From assembly GCA_937948815.1 (NCBI GenBank), contig CALFAM010000062.1, positions 1 through 39,272 of the forward strand: a stretch of DNA of 39,272 nucleotides. The letters run 5' to 3'. This document shows positions 1-8,176 of the stretch, one piece after another. The stretch is from an uncultured bacterium (GTDB taxonomy: Bacteria > Acidobacteriota > Thermoanaerobaculia > Multivoradales > J023). Within the stretch, counting starts at the first letter, position 1, and the number at the start of each line of letters is the position of its first letter. The translations under genes were made by a program, and so were the position numbers. The notes under the pieces are model-generated. The model was not told where the DNA came from and did no database searches. It saw nothing but the letters and a program-made list of their open reading frames with translations.

Positions 1-618
1 CGCGCCTCCATCCTTCGAACGGTAGACGCCGCGCTCTTCGTTGGGGCCATGAAGGTGACCGAGCACGGCGGCATAGACCAGGTCCGGGTCGCGTGGATGG
101 CTGCGGATGCGCGGAACATGATGCGACTCCTCGAGCCCGATGTGGGTCCAGGTGGCGCCGGCGTCGGTGGACTTCCATACGCCGTCGCCGTGCGAGACGT
201 TGCCACGGACGGTCTTTTCGCCACCGCCGACGTAGATCACGTTCGGGTCGAGCTGGTTCACTTCAACCGCACCGATCGAGCCGCCGAAGAAGCCGTCTGA
301 AACGGGCTTCCACGAGCTGCCGGCATCCGTCGTCTTCCAGACGCCACCGCCGGTCCCACCAAAGTAGTAGACGTTGGGCTGCCCGACGACGCCGGCCACG
401 GCTGCCGAGCGGCCGCCGCGGAATGGGCCGATCGAACGCCAGCGGACCGTCTCGAGGAGCGATTCCGGCATCGGCGGAGCCTCCACCTCGGGCTCGGCAT
501 CGGCCTTGCGATCCGCCTTCTTGGCAAGCGCGGCCGAGGGTAGGAGCAGGAACAGGCAGAGGCACGGCAACAGCACATGGGCCAGGGCCACCAGGCCCCG
601 GTGCATCGACACCTTCAT
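1..618 (-). CDS. Exported VPS10/sortilin-like BNR beta-propeller protein, 3' end outside window
   Basis: An open frame of 206 codons runs from ATG at 618 off the left edge of the window, so only the N-terminus is present. The start is fixed by a GAGGAG Shine-Dalgarno (626-631) eight bases upstream. Residues 1-30 form a signal peptide (MKVSMHRG, then a Leu-rich core, then AALAKK). From about residue 55 the protein shows [20 protein letters not shown] and [13 protein letters not shown], the Asp-box/BNR blades of VPS10/sortilin-type propellers often annotated as glycosyl hydrolase. No hydrolase residue can be identified, so the enzymatic label is not supported. It is a paralogue of the 1125-aa protein at 13452-16829: both share the RSIGP opening and the GVWKT blade. 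It is probably periplasmic or secreted. Confidence 0.85.
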   Translation of the reverse strand, partial: MKVSMHRGLVALAHVLLPCLCLFLLLPSAALAKKADRKADAEPEVEAPPMPESLLETVRWRSIGPFRGGRSAAVAGVVGQPNVYYFGGTGGGVWKTTDAGSSWKPVSDGFFGGSIGAVEVNQLDPNVIYVGGGEKTVRGNVSHGDGVWKSTDAGATWTHIGLEESHHVPRIRSHPRDPDLVYAAVLGHLHGPNEERGVYRSKDGGA

Positions 619-784
619 CAGTGATCTCCTCAGTAGCAGACAAATCGGGTCGTGGCGGCGATGATATCGGGGCTGAGCGGGGCCCGGCGAGACCCATGTC
701 TCGATCTTGTACCGATCACGGTATGTGGATCGGCCACGTCGCGAGCCCGTGTCGATCCCCCCTCTTCCCTCACCGGATCGGCGC

Positions 785-813
785 TTGACAGATTGTTAGT
801 GAGGCTGTACGGT
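785..813 (+). promoter_or_regulatory. Possible sigma-70-type promoter for the DUF4097-like gene
   Basis: A consensus TTGACA lies at 785-790. At 17-bp spacing the next hexamer is TACGGT (808-813), only a partial match to a -10. It sits 35 bp before the start at 848, in the 229-bp space between two divergent genes. The -35 is good and the -10 is poor. I see nothing else supportable in 619-847. Confidence 0.3.
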
Positions 814-847
814 TTATTGTCTCCGAACAGATTAAACGAGGGCTTGG

Positions 848-1681
848 GTGAATATGTCGTGTCCCGGCATGGGTGGTGGAGTCGTCTTGCGTCGCTGTCG
901 TGCGCTGGCGGCAGCCGTTCTACTTGTCGCCGCCGGGTCTCCCCATGCGCAGGAGCCTGATATCGCAGGTCTTCCCGATGGTTGGGCCATCACGCGTTTC
1001 CAGTGGCAGGGTGAGCTCGAGGCGGCACACACGGTTGCGGTCACGAATCAGTACGGCGACATCCGTGCCCGTGCCGCGATTTCCGAGACGATCGAGGTCT
1101 TGGCCGTTCTCCAACACGCTGAGGACGAGCGTACGCCTCCCAGGGTCACGGTTTCCCGGAAGGACGGCCGCATCCAGCTGACGGTCGAAATGCCGGATGC
1201 GAATCGCTCCGAGGATTCGCGGCGGGTTGATGTCAGCCTGTTCGTGCCGAAGACGGCACGGCTCGTGGCCGTGACGCGCTCGGGGTTGATCGAGGCGAAG
1301 AAGCTGACGTCGGATATCGAAGCCGTCGCTGAGCGGGGTGACATTCGCGTGTCGACCCGTGGCACGGTGAACCTTCGAACGAGCCATGGCAGTGTTGTCG
1401 CCACGCTGCTCGACCCTTCCTGGGCGGCACCGCCGACGATCGCGACGACAACCGGTCTGATCGAGCTCTGGCTCACGCACGGTGTGGAGCCTGAGATCGT
1501 CGCCGAGACGACGGGCCTCCTGACCACGGACTATTCGGTCGATGTGCGCTATGACGCGCTAACCGCGAAGAAGCACGCTGCGTTGCGCATTGGCGCGGCA
1601 CGTGGCGTCGTTCGGCTGACGAGCGCCAAAGGCGACATCCGCATTCTTCGTTCGGCCATTCGCTCGAACAGCAAGCTCTGA
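848..1681 (+). CDS. Exported DUF4097-like putative adhesin
   Basis: The product is 277 aa from a GTG at 848, preceded by GAGGG at 838-842; ATG 854 is the alternative. A signal peptide (RRCRALAAAVLLVAAG, then SPHA) precedes a repetitive beta-rich body. Phrases such as NQYGDIRARAA, RSGLIEAKKL, ERGDIRVSTRG, TSHGSVVATL and SAKGDIRIL are the short turns of the DUF4097 (DUF4098) beta-solenoid family. There is no catalytic motif. Its role is unknown; an envelope location is inferred. It reads in the same direction as the exported 781-aa protein 89 bp downstream and may be co-transcribed with it. Confidence 0.75.
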   Translation: MNMSCPGMGGGVVLRRCRALAAAVLLVAAGSPHAQEPDIAGLPDGWAITRFQWQGELEAAHTVAVTNQYGDIRARAAISETIEVLAVLQHAEDERTPPRVTVSRKDGRIQLTVEMPDANRSEDSRRVDVSLFVPKTARLVAVTRSGLIEAKKLTSDIEAVAERGDIRVSTRGTVNLRTSHGSVVATLLDPSWAAPPTIATTTGLIELWLTHGVEPEIVAETTGLLTTDYSVDVRYDALTAKKHAALRIGAARGVVRLTSAKGDIRILRSAIRSNSKL

Positions 1682-1770
1682 TAGGACTTGGCCCAAGACG
1701 CCGCCGGCCAGCCTTGAAGTCGAGTCGAGTCAAGTGCGGCGCTCGCACGCAGATGGAAAGAGAGGGTGTG

Positions 1771-4116
1771 ATGAACGTAGATCGGCGAAAGCGTCCTTCC
1801 AGATGGTTACTCATGGTGATGGCGGTCGTGGTGACGCTCGGTGTCGCTTGGCCTGCACTGGGGCAAGGCGGGCCAAGCGAACCGCCTACCGTTCGTGGTG
1901 CCGAGGCGAGTCCAGCGACTGTGCCCTACGTCTTCGAGGGCGATCTTCGCGACCTACCACGGTCGCGATCGTGGCAGCCTGGTGACGCCATTCGCGAGAT
2001 TCCACGCCGACGGTCGACACCGGCCTATCAGCCGGGACCGATCGCCGGGAAGCGAGATCCGCTGCTCGACGTCCAGGCTCAGGCCGTTCGTACGCGTGCG
2101 TTTTCGCCAGCGGAGCTTTCCTTCGACGGCCAGGGATTCACCGGGGTCAACCCACCGGACACGGTGGGTGAGGTGGGGCTCTCGCACTATATTCAGATGA
2201 TCAACGGGGGCGGCGGCGCGTTGTTCACCATCCACGACAAGAGCACGGGTGCCGTCGTGGCTGGCCCAACGCCCCTCGATTCGCTCGGTGCTGGATTCTG
2301 TGCCAATGGCCTGGGTGATCCGATCGCGCTCTATGACCGTCTTGCCGACCGGTGGTTGTTGTCGGAGTTCTCGTCGAGCGGAAACCGGCTCTGTGTCTAC
2401 ATTTCGCAAGGGCCGAATCCAGTGACCGATGGATGGTTCAACTACGACTTTCAGGCGCCGAGCTTCCCTGATTACCCGAAGTACGGCGTTTGGCCTGATG
2501 CTTACTACGTCGGTACGAACGAAACCAGCACGGCTCTTTACGCGCTCGATCGCGCAGCCATGCTCGTCGGGCAGCCGGCAACCTTTCAGCGCCTCACCGT
2601 GCCCGACCTCGGCGGATTCGGCTTCCAGATGGTGACGCCCAGCGATCTCGACGGTGCCGCACCGCCGCCACCAGGATCGCCGAACTACTTCATGCGTCAT
2701 CGCGACGACGAGTCGCACAACAGCGGACCCGATCCGAGCCAGGACTTTCTCGAGATCTTCGAGTTCCGCGTCGATTTCCAGAACGCGGCCAATACCAGCG
2801 TCACGGGGCCGTTTGCGATCGGAGTCGCGGACTTCGATTCGAGTCTGTGCGGGTTGACCTCCTTCAACTGTATTCGCCAGCCAGGAACCAATACGACCCT
2901 CGATCCGTTGCGTGAGGTCACCATGTGGCGGGTCCAGTACCGAAACTTCGGCAGTCACGAGTCGCTCGTGTCGAATCTGGCAATCGACGTCAACGGCGCG
3001 GATCAGTCCGGCGTGCGTTGGTTCGAGCTGCGCAAGGTCGGCGCGGGCCCCTGGATGCTGTTTCAAGAAGGCACGTTTGCTCCCGACGCGGACAGTCGGT
3101 GGATGGGCAGTGCGGCCATGGACATCTCAGGTAACCTGGCCGTGGCGTACAACATCAGCAGCTCGAGCACCTTTCCAGGGCTCCGCTATGCTGGGCGCCT
3201 GGCCGGCGACGCCCCGGGCACACTGACCCAAGGCGAGGCGTCCTTGGTGGAAGGTACGGCTTCGAACGGCAGCAACCGCTACGGCGACTATGCTTCGCTC
3301 AACATCGACCCGGCCGATGACTGCACATTTTGGTTCACGGGTGAATACAACAACGCCAGTGCATGGTCGACACGCATTGGGCGCTTCAAGTTCGACTCCT
3401 GCTCGCGTCTCTGCGGCAACGGCGTGATCGATGCTGGTGAAGTGTGCGACGGGGGTAACCTGGGCGGCGCCAGTTGCGGCGACTTCGGATGTGGCGGCGG
3501 CACTCTGGCCTGCAACGCCTCTTGCGATGGCTTCGACACTTCGGCGTGCACGGGCTGCCCGGCGATTTGCGGCAATGGCACATGCGAGAGTGGCGAGGAC
3601 TGTGCGAGCTGTGCCGCGGACTGCCCTTCATTCGACGTGGCGGGCGCGAGTTGTGGCAACGGGATCTGCGAAGCCGGGAATGGCGAGAATTGCAATAACT
3701 GCGCCCTCGACTGCAATGGTCGTACGAACGGCAACCCTGCCAACCGCTTCTGCTGCGGAGATGGTGACTGCAGCGATGCGCGGTGCAGCCAGAGTGGCTT
3801 TAGCTGTACCACCGTGCCAGTCAATCCGACCACCACATGCTGTGGTGATTTCCTGTGCGAAAGTCCAGAGTCGAGCCAGAACTGTGCGCTCGACTGTGGC
3901 AGCTGCAACCCCACCGAGCCAGTCGAGCTGAGCTGCAACGACGGTGTCGACAACGATTGCAACGGCTTCGTCGACTGTGACGATGCCAGTTGTTCCAGTG
4001 ACCCGGCATGCGGCGGCGGCTGCACGCTCGGACAGCCGGGTGATTTCTGTTCCGTGGATGGGGACTGCTGTTCCAACAAGTGCCGAGGACGGAACGGCAA
4101 TCGGACCTGCCGCTAG
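1771..4116 (+). CDS. Large exported protein with Cys-rich Myxococcus-type repeats and knottin-like tail
   Basis: I chose ATG 1771 because AGAGGG precedes it by a few bases and MNVDRRKRPSRWLLMVMAVV then forms a normal signal peptide; the open frame itself extends back to 1714. The product is 781 aa. Residues about 100-540 are an aromatic, Gly/Asp-rich domain (GVNPPDTVGEVG, DRWLLSEFS, PDAYYVGTNE, SNLAIDVNG) that looks like a propeller-type extracellular domain I cannot name. From about residue 543 Cys becomes dense: CGNGVIDAGEVCDGGN matches the Myxococcus Cys-rich repeat (DUF4215/TIGR02232 type). Two CGNG-containing segments follow, then CNDGVDNDCNGFVDCDD, a MopE-like Asp/Cys metal-binding-type repeat. 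The final 30 residues (GDFCSVDGDCCSNKC) look like a small disulfide knot. It is secreted or on the cell surface. Transcription ends at the terminator at 4138. Confidence 0.8.
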   Translation: MNVDRRKRPSRWLLMVMAVVVTLGVAWPALGQGGPSEPPTVRGAEASPATVPYVFEGDLRDLPRSRSWQPGDAIREIPRRRSTPAYQPGPIAGKRDPLLDVQAQAVRTRAFSPAELSFDGQGFTGVNPPDTVGEVGLSHYIQMINGGGGALFTIHDKSTGAVVAGPTPLDSLGAGFCANGLGDPIALYDRLADRWLLSEFSSSGNRLCVYISQGPNPVTDGWFNYDFQAPSFPDYPKYGVWPDAYYVGTNETSTALYALDRAAMLVGQPATFQRLTVPDLGGFGFQMVTPSDLDGAAPPPPGSPNYFMRHRDDESHNSGPDPSQDFLEIFEFRVDFQNAANTSVTGPFAIGVADFDSSLCGLTSFNCIRQPGTNTTLDPLREVTMWRVQYRNFGSHESLVSNLAIDVNGADQSGVRWFELRKVGAGPWMLFQEGTFAPDADSRWMGSAAMDISGNLAVAYNISSSSTFPGLRYAGRLAGDAPGTLTQGEASLVEGTASNGSNRYGDYASLNIDPADDCTFWFTGEYNNASAWSTRIGRFKFDSCSRLCGNGVIDAGEVCDGGNLGGASCGDFGCGGGTLACNASCDGFDTSACTGCPAICGNGTCESGEDCASCAADCPSFDVAGASCGNGICEAGNGENCNNCALDCNGRTNGNPANRFCCGDGDCSDARCSQSGFSCTTVPVNPTTTCCGDFLCESPESSQNCALDCGSCNPTEPVELSCNDGVDNDCNGFVDCDDASCSSDPACGGGCTLGQPGDFCSVDGDCCSNKCRGRNGNRTCR

Positions 4117-4137
4117 GCAGGCGCGGAACCGCAGTAG

Positions 4138-4171
4138 ACGGGTCGGAGCCTGGCGGCTTCGGCCCGTTTTT
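4138..4171 (+). terminator. Rho-independent terminator after the Cys-rich protein gene
   Basis: A 13-bp stem (4138-4150 with 4155-4167, containing two G-U wobbles) closes a TGGC tetraloop and is followed by TTTTT. It lies 22 bp after the stop codon at 4116 and separates the exported-protein genes from the JAMM/E1 operon. Confidence 0.88.
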
Positions 4172-4213
4172 CAATTGTGCGAAGGGCCCGCATGGCGGGC
4201 GCTAGGATGGGGC

Positions 4214-4645
4214 ATGACCCTCGTGATCGAAACAAGCCAGATGCTTCGCATCGAACGCCATGCTGAACGTTCGGGGCGCGAAGAATGTTGCGGTGTGCTG
4301 GTCGGCAGCTCGGTCGGAAAGCGGTTCCGGGTCTCGTCCGTGGTCGAAGCGGAGAATGTCTACGAGGGTGATCGATCGTGCCGATACACGATCGATCCGC
4401 AGAGGTTGCTCACCACGCATCGACAAGCGCGGGAAGCGGGGTGTGAGGTCGTGGGCTACTACCACTCCCACCCGGAGAGCCGACCCGAGCCGAGCGGCGA
4501 AGATGCCGCGCATGCCTGGCCCGGGATTCGCTGCCTGATTATCGGTCGAACGGCCGCCCAGGGATGGGAGGCGCGTTGCTGGTCATGGAGTGGTGGGTCA
4601 GGCTTCCGCGAAGAGCGTGTAGAGATCGTCGACGAGGCCGGCTGA
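4214..4645 (+). CDS. JAMM/MPN+ family zinc metalloprotease
   Basis: The 143-aa product starts at ATG 4214 (AGGA at 4204-4207). It carries the complete JAMM signature: upstream Glu24 in REECCGVLVG, then H84-S-H86, seven residues, S94, two residues, D97. This is the zinc site of isopeptidase-like JAMM proteins. The length fits the stand-alone bacterial type, of which Mec of actinobacteria removes cysteine from the ubiquitin-like carrier CysO. The E1-like/rhodanese gene starts 19 bp later, so an operon is likely. Together they suggest processing or recycling of a ThiS/MoaD/CysO-like beta-grasp sulfur carrier. No such carrier gene is visible nearby. The product is cytosolic. The family call is firm; the substrate is inference. 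Confidence 0.88.
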   Translation: MTLVIETSQMLRIERHAERSGREECCGVLVGSSVGKRFRVSSVVEAENVYEGDRSCRYTIDPQRLLTTHRQAREAGCEVVGYYHSHPESRPEPSGEDAAHAWPGIRCLIIGRTAAQGWEARCWSWSGGSGFREERVEIVDEAG

Positions 4646-4664
4646 AAGCTGCCAGAATCTCGGC

Positions 4665-5885
4665 ATGACAAGCTCAGAAGCGCCGCTTCCCGATCTCCTG
4701 GCCGAACGTGACCTGCCCGAGCTCGGCCACGAAGAGATCCGTCGCTATGGACGGCATCTTTCCCTCTCCGAAGTCGGCATGACCGGTCAGCGACGGCTCA
4801 AGGCCGCGCGGGTGTTGATGATCGGGACCGGGGGATTGGGGTCGCCGGTCGGTCTCTATCTTGCCGCCGCTGGCGTCGGCCGTCTCGGCATGGTCGACTT
4901 CGACCGGGTGGATGAGTCGAACCTGCAGCGGCAGGTACTCTTCGGTCAGAGCGATCTCGGCCGGCCGAAGGTCGAGGTGGCGCGCGAGCGGTTGTCCGAG
5001 ATCAACCCTCATATCGAGCTGGTGCTGCATGATGAGCGGCTCACGGCGGACAACGCGGCCGCCTTGGTGGCGCAGTACGACCTGGTGGTCGATGGCAGCG
5101 ACAATTTCCCGACGCGATACCTGGTCAATGATGCCTGCGTGTTGGCGGGCAAGCCATGTGTCTGGGGTGCTGTGCAGCGTTTCGAGGGGCAGGTGTCGGT
5201 GTTCTGGGCGGGGCCAGGCCCCTGCTATCGCTGCCTGTTCCCGCAACCGCCGCCACCCGGCTCGGTGCCAAACTGCGCGGAGGCCGGGGTTCTCGGCATG
5301 CTGCCGGGCATGATCGGCACGATGCAGGCCAACGAGGTCGTGAAGCTCCTGCTGGGGCAGGGTGAAGCGTTGCTCGGCCGCTTGATGATCGTCGACGCGC
5401 TAGGCGCCAATGTACGCACGGTGCGAATCCAGAAGAGCCCGGACTGTCCGATCTGTTCTGCCGACGCCACGATTGACACGCTGATTGCGGTCGGCGAAGC
5501 TTGTGAGGCCCCTACGATGACCGAATCTGACGCTGAGAAACCCGTGGCCGAATCACCGTCGTCCATTCCCTTCGAGATCGACGTGCTGATGCTGCGCCAA
5601 TGGCAGGCCGAGGGGCGCGATTTCCTGCTGATCGACGTTCGGGAGCCGCACGAGTTCGAGATCTGTCAGATCGAGGGCAGCGAGCTGATGCCGCTCAGCA
5701 AGGGACCGGATCAGTTTGCTGCGCTGACCGGCGAGCAGCCAGTAGTGGTGCACTGCCATCACGGGCCGCGGTCGTCTCAGGTCGTCGCGTACCTCCGCCA
5801 GCAGGGCTGTGCTGGCGCCACCAACCTCGCGGGTGGCATCGACGCCTGGAGTCTCCAGATCGACCCTTCGGTGCCTCGGTACTAG
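4665..5885 (+). CDS. moeZ: MoeZ-type E1-like adenylyltransferase/sulfurtransferase (ThiF/MoeB-rhodanese fusion)
   Basis: 406 aa, from ATG 4665. The N-terminal half is a ThiF/MoeB E1-like domain: nucleotide loop GTGGLGSP at 54-61, DFDRVDESNLQRQ at 78-90, the VVDGSDNFPTRYL segment at 141-153, zinc Cys pairs C187/C190 and C261/C264, and a candidate catalytic Cys at 204 in NCAEAG. After a Ser/Pro/Glu-rich linker (about 285-302) comes a rhodanese domain with active-site loop C364-HHGPRS. Such fusions adenylate the C-terminal Gly of a small sulfur-carrier protein and then pass sulfur to it as thiocarboxylate, for molybdopterin, cysteine or thiamin synthesis. It follows the JAMM gene in the same direction. 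MoaA lies 4 kb away on the other strand, which makes a molybdopterin role reasonable. Confidence 0.9.
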   Translation: MTSSEAPLPDLLAERDLPELGHEEIRRYGRHLSLSEVGMTGQRRLKAARVLMIGTGGLGSPVGLYLAAAGVGRLGMVDFDRVDESNLQRQVLFGQSDLGRPKVEVARERLSEINPHIELVLHDERLTADNAAALVAQYDLVVDGSDNFPTRYLVNDACVLAGKPCVWGAVQRFEGQVSVFWAGPGPCYRCLFPQPPPPGSVPNCAEAGVLGMLPGMIGTMQANEVVKLLLGQGEALLGRLMIVDALGANVRTVRIQKSPDCPICSADATIDTLIAVGEACEAPTMTESDAEKPVAESPSSIPFEIDVLMLRQWQAEGRDFLLIDVREPHEFEICQIEGSELMPLSKGPDQFAALTGEQPVVVHCHHGPRSSQVVAYLRQQGCAGATNLAGGIDAWSLQIDPSVPRY

Positions 5886-5909
5886 TGCTCCGTTTGGCAA
5901 TTCCCTTCC

Positions 5910-5968
5910 GCTTTCGTTTGGCTCTTCGCTGCGCCTTGGCAGCACGACGAAGCTCTTTCGGCGAAAGC
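5910..5968. other. Nested inverted repeats between convergent genes
   Basis: Three nested dyads occur in the gap between moeZ (+) and lysR (-): GCTTTCG 5910-5916 with CGAAAGC 5962-5968, CTTCG 5924-5928 with CGAAG 5948-5952, and GCTGC 5928-5932 with GCAGC 5939-5943. They could fold as one long interrupted hairpin on either strand. No T-tract follows. It may act as a bidirectional terminator. Confidence 0.4.
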
Positions 5969-6027
5969 TGGAAGGTTCCCATCAAACGGGTCAATAGCCT
6001 GTGAATCGGCTCGGCGACCCGCTGCGG

Positions 6028-6939
6028 CTACGGATCGTGTTTCGCGCGAGTCGTTTGCGCCCGTAGGGCGTCGATCAAGGCGGCGATCGCGGGACGCCTC
6101 GTAGCGTCCTTGCGCCAGATCGCGAAGACTTCACGAACCAGCGCTGGCTGCACAGGCACTACACGGACTCCATCCGGTATGGCACCGCGGCCGAGACGTG
6201 GCAGGACCGACGCGCCGAGGCCGGCCGCCACCAGCGTCAGCTGGGTGGCATGTTCCATCGCGGTATGAGCGATGTGTGGCTCGACGTCGATCTGTCGCAG
6301 GGTGCTGACAAGCCAATCGTGGCACATCGAGCCGCGTGGCCAGCTGATCCATGGTTGATCACGGAGCTCCCGGAGCTCCACGGATCGACGATTCGCGAGT
6401 GGGTGTTCGGCAGGCAGCGCAATGTCCGCACAGTCGGTCTGAAGAAAATCCTGAACCAATGTGTTCGGCACGAACGGTGGGGCGTCGCGCCACGCGTCGA
6501 TCACCGCAATGTCGAGGCTGCCGCGAATGGCCAGCGGCAAGGCGTCATCCGGCTCCATCTCGCGCAGGCCGATCGTCAGCGCGGGATGCTCGGTGCGGAG
6601 CTGACGGAGTGCAGGTGCCAGCAGGTCACGCGACGCCGTGGCGAAGGCGGCGATCGTCAGGTTGCCGTGCACGACGCCACGTTTCGACTCCAAATCGGCT
6701 TCTGCCGCGGCGACCAAGGAGAGGATTCGATCGGTGTATCCGACGAGCAGCTCCGCAGCGTCGGTTAGCCGTACGCCTCGCCCCTGGCGCTCCAGAAGCT
6801 TCTGGCCCACTTCCCGTTCGAGTTTGCCGAGTTGTTGGGATACCGCCGAGGCGGTGAGGTAGAGCGCGTCGGCCGCGGCTGTCACGGAGCCATGGGCGGC
6901 GACGGCGCGCAGAGCGCGAAGGCGCTGGAGATCCAACAT
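6028..6939 (-). CDS. LysR-family transcriptional regulator
   Basis: 303 aa from ATG 6939; the open frame extends further upstream to 7518, but MLDLQRLRALRAVAAHGSVT is the normal LysR N-terminus. The winged HTH occupies about residues 1-60, with the typical SVTAAADALYLTASAVSQQL recognition region. The rest is the periplasmic-binding-like effector domain. The effector is unknown. It is divergent from an EamA-type exporter whose start lies 101 bp away, the usual arrangement in which a LysR protein controls the neighbouring exporter. Two dyads in the gap (6940-6989) are candidate binding sites, the first adjoining its own start codon and so suited to autoregulation. Confidence 0.9.
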   Translation of the reverse strand: MLDLQRLRALRAVAAHGSVTAAADALYLTASAVSQQLGKLEREVGQKLLERQGRGVRLTDAAELLVGYTDRILSLVAAAEADLESKRGVVHGNLTIAAFATASRDLLAPALRQLRTEHPALTIGLREMEPDDALPLAIRGSLDIAVIDAWRDAPPFVPNTLVQDFLQTDCADIALPAEHPLANRRSVELRELRDQPWISWPRGSMCHDWLVSTLRQIDVEPHIAHTAMEHATQLTLVAAGLGASVLPRLGRGAIPDGVRVVPVQPALVREVFAIWRKDATRRPAIAALIDALRAQTTRAKHDP

Positions 6940-6989
6940 TGTAGAAATGCTACAGGAAAGCGCTAAGAAAGTTTCGATTGTGTGAATCG
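6940..6989. promoter_or_regulatory. Two dyads, candidate LysR operator
   Basis: TGTAG-N5-CTACA at 6940-6954 and CGATT-N5-AATCG at 6975-6989 are both perfect 5-bp dyads with 5-bp centres, spaced 35 bp centre to centre. The first touches the lysR start codon. Paired dyads in a lysR/target gap fit the recognition-site and activation-site arrangement of the family. They are short, so chance is not excluded. Confidence 0.5.
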
Positions 6990-7040
6990 TAGGCGTGCTG
7001 CATCCTAGCCGGGCCGACGAGAACGGCAAGGAGGTGCACG

Positions 7041-8072
7041 ATGCGTTTGCAAGCACGAGCCGACAGCCACCGGGCCGACAGCCATCGGTCCGGCAGCCAT
7101 CGGGCCGGCAGCGGCCCACGATCGAGCGATCTGTCCCCAGGCGTGGGGAGAGGTGGTCGTCTCCTCGCCACGTCGGAGGGGCGCGTCTCCGACGCCTTTG
7201 GTCCTCGCGACTGGGCCCTCCTTGTCTGTGTCGCGATGATCTGGGGTTCGTCTTTTCTTTGGATCGACATGGGGCTCGAGAGCCTGCGGCCGGGCGTGAT
7301 CGCGATGGTACGGGTGCTGCTCGGAATGGCCGTGTTGGCGGTCGTGCGGGCGGCGCGTGCGCCCATCGAGCGCGCCGATCGGGGGCGCGTAGCCTTGCTC
7401 GGTCTCGCCTGGGTCGGGGTTCCGCTCGCCCTCTTTCCCGTGGCCCAGCAGTGGGTCGACTCTTCCGTCGCAGGCATGATGAACGGCGCCACGCCGTTGG
7501 CCACGGCAGTATGGGCAACCTTGCTCTTGGGGCGGCCCCCGGGGCGCCCTCAGCGCATCGGTCTGGTGCTCGGCTTCGCCGGCGTGGCCGCCATCTCGTG
7601 GCCTCAGCTCGCCAGCTCTCATGCTGCGGCCACGGGCGTCGGGCTGCTGCTCCTCTCGGTCAGTCTTTACGGCCTGGCGGCCAATCTCGCCGTTCCCCTC
7701 CAGCAGAAGTACGGTGCCCTGCCAGTGTTGCTGTGGGCGCAACTGGCCGGGCTCGTCATCGTGGTGCCATTTGGCGTCGCGCAGCTGCCCGGCTCGGAGT
7801 TTTCGGCAACGGCCCTGCTCGCGATGATTCCGCTCGGGGTGCTGAGCACGGGGCTCGCATTCGTGATGATGATCTCGTTGGCCGGTCGGGTCGGCAGCAC
7901 GCGGGGTTCCCTTCCGATCTTCTTCAGCGCGCCGGTTGCCCTGGTACTCGGGGTGGCCGTGCGCGGCGACGCGCTCGCCGCCTCGGCATGGGGCGGCGGC
8001 GTTCTCGTGGTCGTTGGCGCCTGGCTCGCCTCGCGTCGAGACACCGGGGCTCGGAATCCTGGTACCCGCTAG
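7041..8072 (+). CDS. EamA/DMT-family membrane exporter
   Basis: 343 aa from ATG 7041, fixed by a strong AAGGAGGTG Shine-Dalgarno at 7028-7036. About ten hydrophobic segments follow (for example ALLVCVAMIWGSSFLWI, LLGLAWVGVPLALFPV, LIVLGFAGVAAISW-like helices and a last ALAASAWGGGVLVVVGAWLA). WGSSF and the Ala/Gly-rich helices are typical of EamA (DUF6) drug/metabolite transporters. The substrate is unknown. Oddity: residues 7-25 are a repetitive, Ser/His/Arg-rich stretch encoded by a 15-bp tandem repeat, an unusual cytosolic extension before the first helix at about residue 56. It is divergent from a LysR gene that probably regulates it. Confidence 0.88.
   Translation: MRLQARADSHRADSHRSGSHRAGSGPRSSDLSPGVGRGGRLLATSEGRVSDAFGPRDWALLVCVAMIWGSSFLWIDMGLESLRPGVIAMVRVLLGMAVLAVVRAARAPIERADRGRVALLGLAWVGVPLALFPVAQQWVDSSVAGMMNGATPLATAVWATLLLGRPPGRPQRIGLVLGFAGVAAISWPQLASSHAAATGVGLLLLSVSLYGLAANLAVPLQQKYGALPVLLWAQLAGLVIVVPFGVAQLPGSEFSATALLAMIPLGVLSTGLAFVMMISLAGRVGSTRGSLPIFFSAPVALVLGVAVRGDALAASAWGGGVLVVVGAWLASRRDTGARNPGTR
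7059..7113 (+). repeat. 15-bp tandem repeat inside the exporter N-terminus
   Basis: Three full copies of GCCGACAGCCAYCGG-like units (7059-7073, 7074-7088, 7089-7103) and a partial fourth. The 15-bp period keeps the reading frame and encodes repeated (A/S)(D/G)SHR pentapeptides. Confidence 0.85.
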
Positions 8073-8083
8073 CGCTGATGGCG

Positions 8084-8113
8084 CGCGCGGCGGAAGAAGC
8101 CGTCGCGCGGTTT
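8084..8113 (+). terminator. GC-rich hairpin after the exporter gene
   Basis: A 10-bp stem (8084-8093 with 8100-8109, one G-U) closes an AAGAAG loop and is followed only by GTTTC. It starts 12 bp after the exporter stop codon. The T-tract is too short for a classic intrinsic terminator. Confidence 0.4.
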
Positions 8114-8139
8114 CGAATTCCGGTCGATCCGTGCGATTT

Positions 8140-8176
8140 GTTAGAGATTCGTTAGAAAGTGTTACAGATTCGTTCA
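8140..8176 (+). promoter_or_regulatory. Helically phased GTTA repeats before the sigma-factor operon
   Basis: GTTAG 8140-8144, GTTAG 8151-8155, GTTAC 8161-8165 and GTTCA 8172-8176 recur every 11, 10 and 11 bp, that is, on one face of the helix. Two AGATTCGTT copies (8145-8153, 8166-8174) sit 21 bp apart inside it. The array ends 98 bp before the ECF sigma gene and may be a cooperative operator. Confidence 0.45.

Noticed and set aside
1..618. Glycosyl hydrolase label for the propeller protein (also 13452-16829)
   Set aside because: Asp-box/BNR blades alone do not show enzymatic activity; no sialidase Arg triad or catalytic acid can be seen.
5695..5994. Short basic open frame (-) with a Lys/Arg-rich start
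   Set aside because: It needs a TTG start without a Shine-Dalgarno and overlaps the conserved rhodanese end of moeZ; the basic stretch comes from the nested hairpin region.
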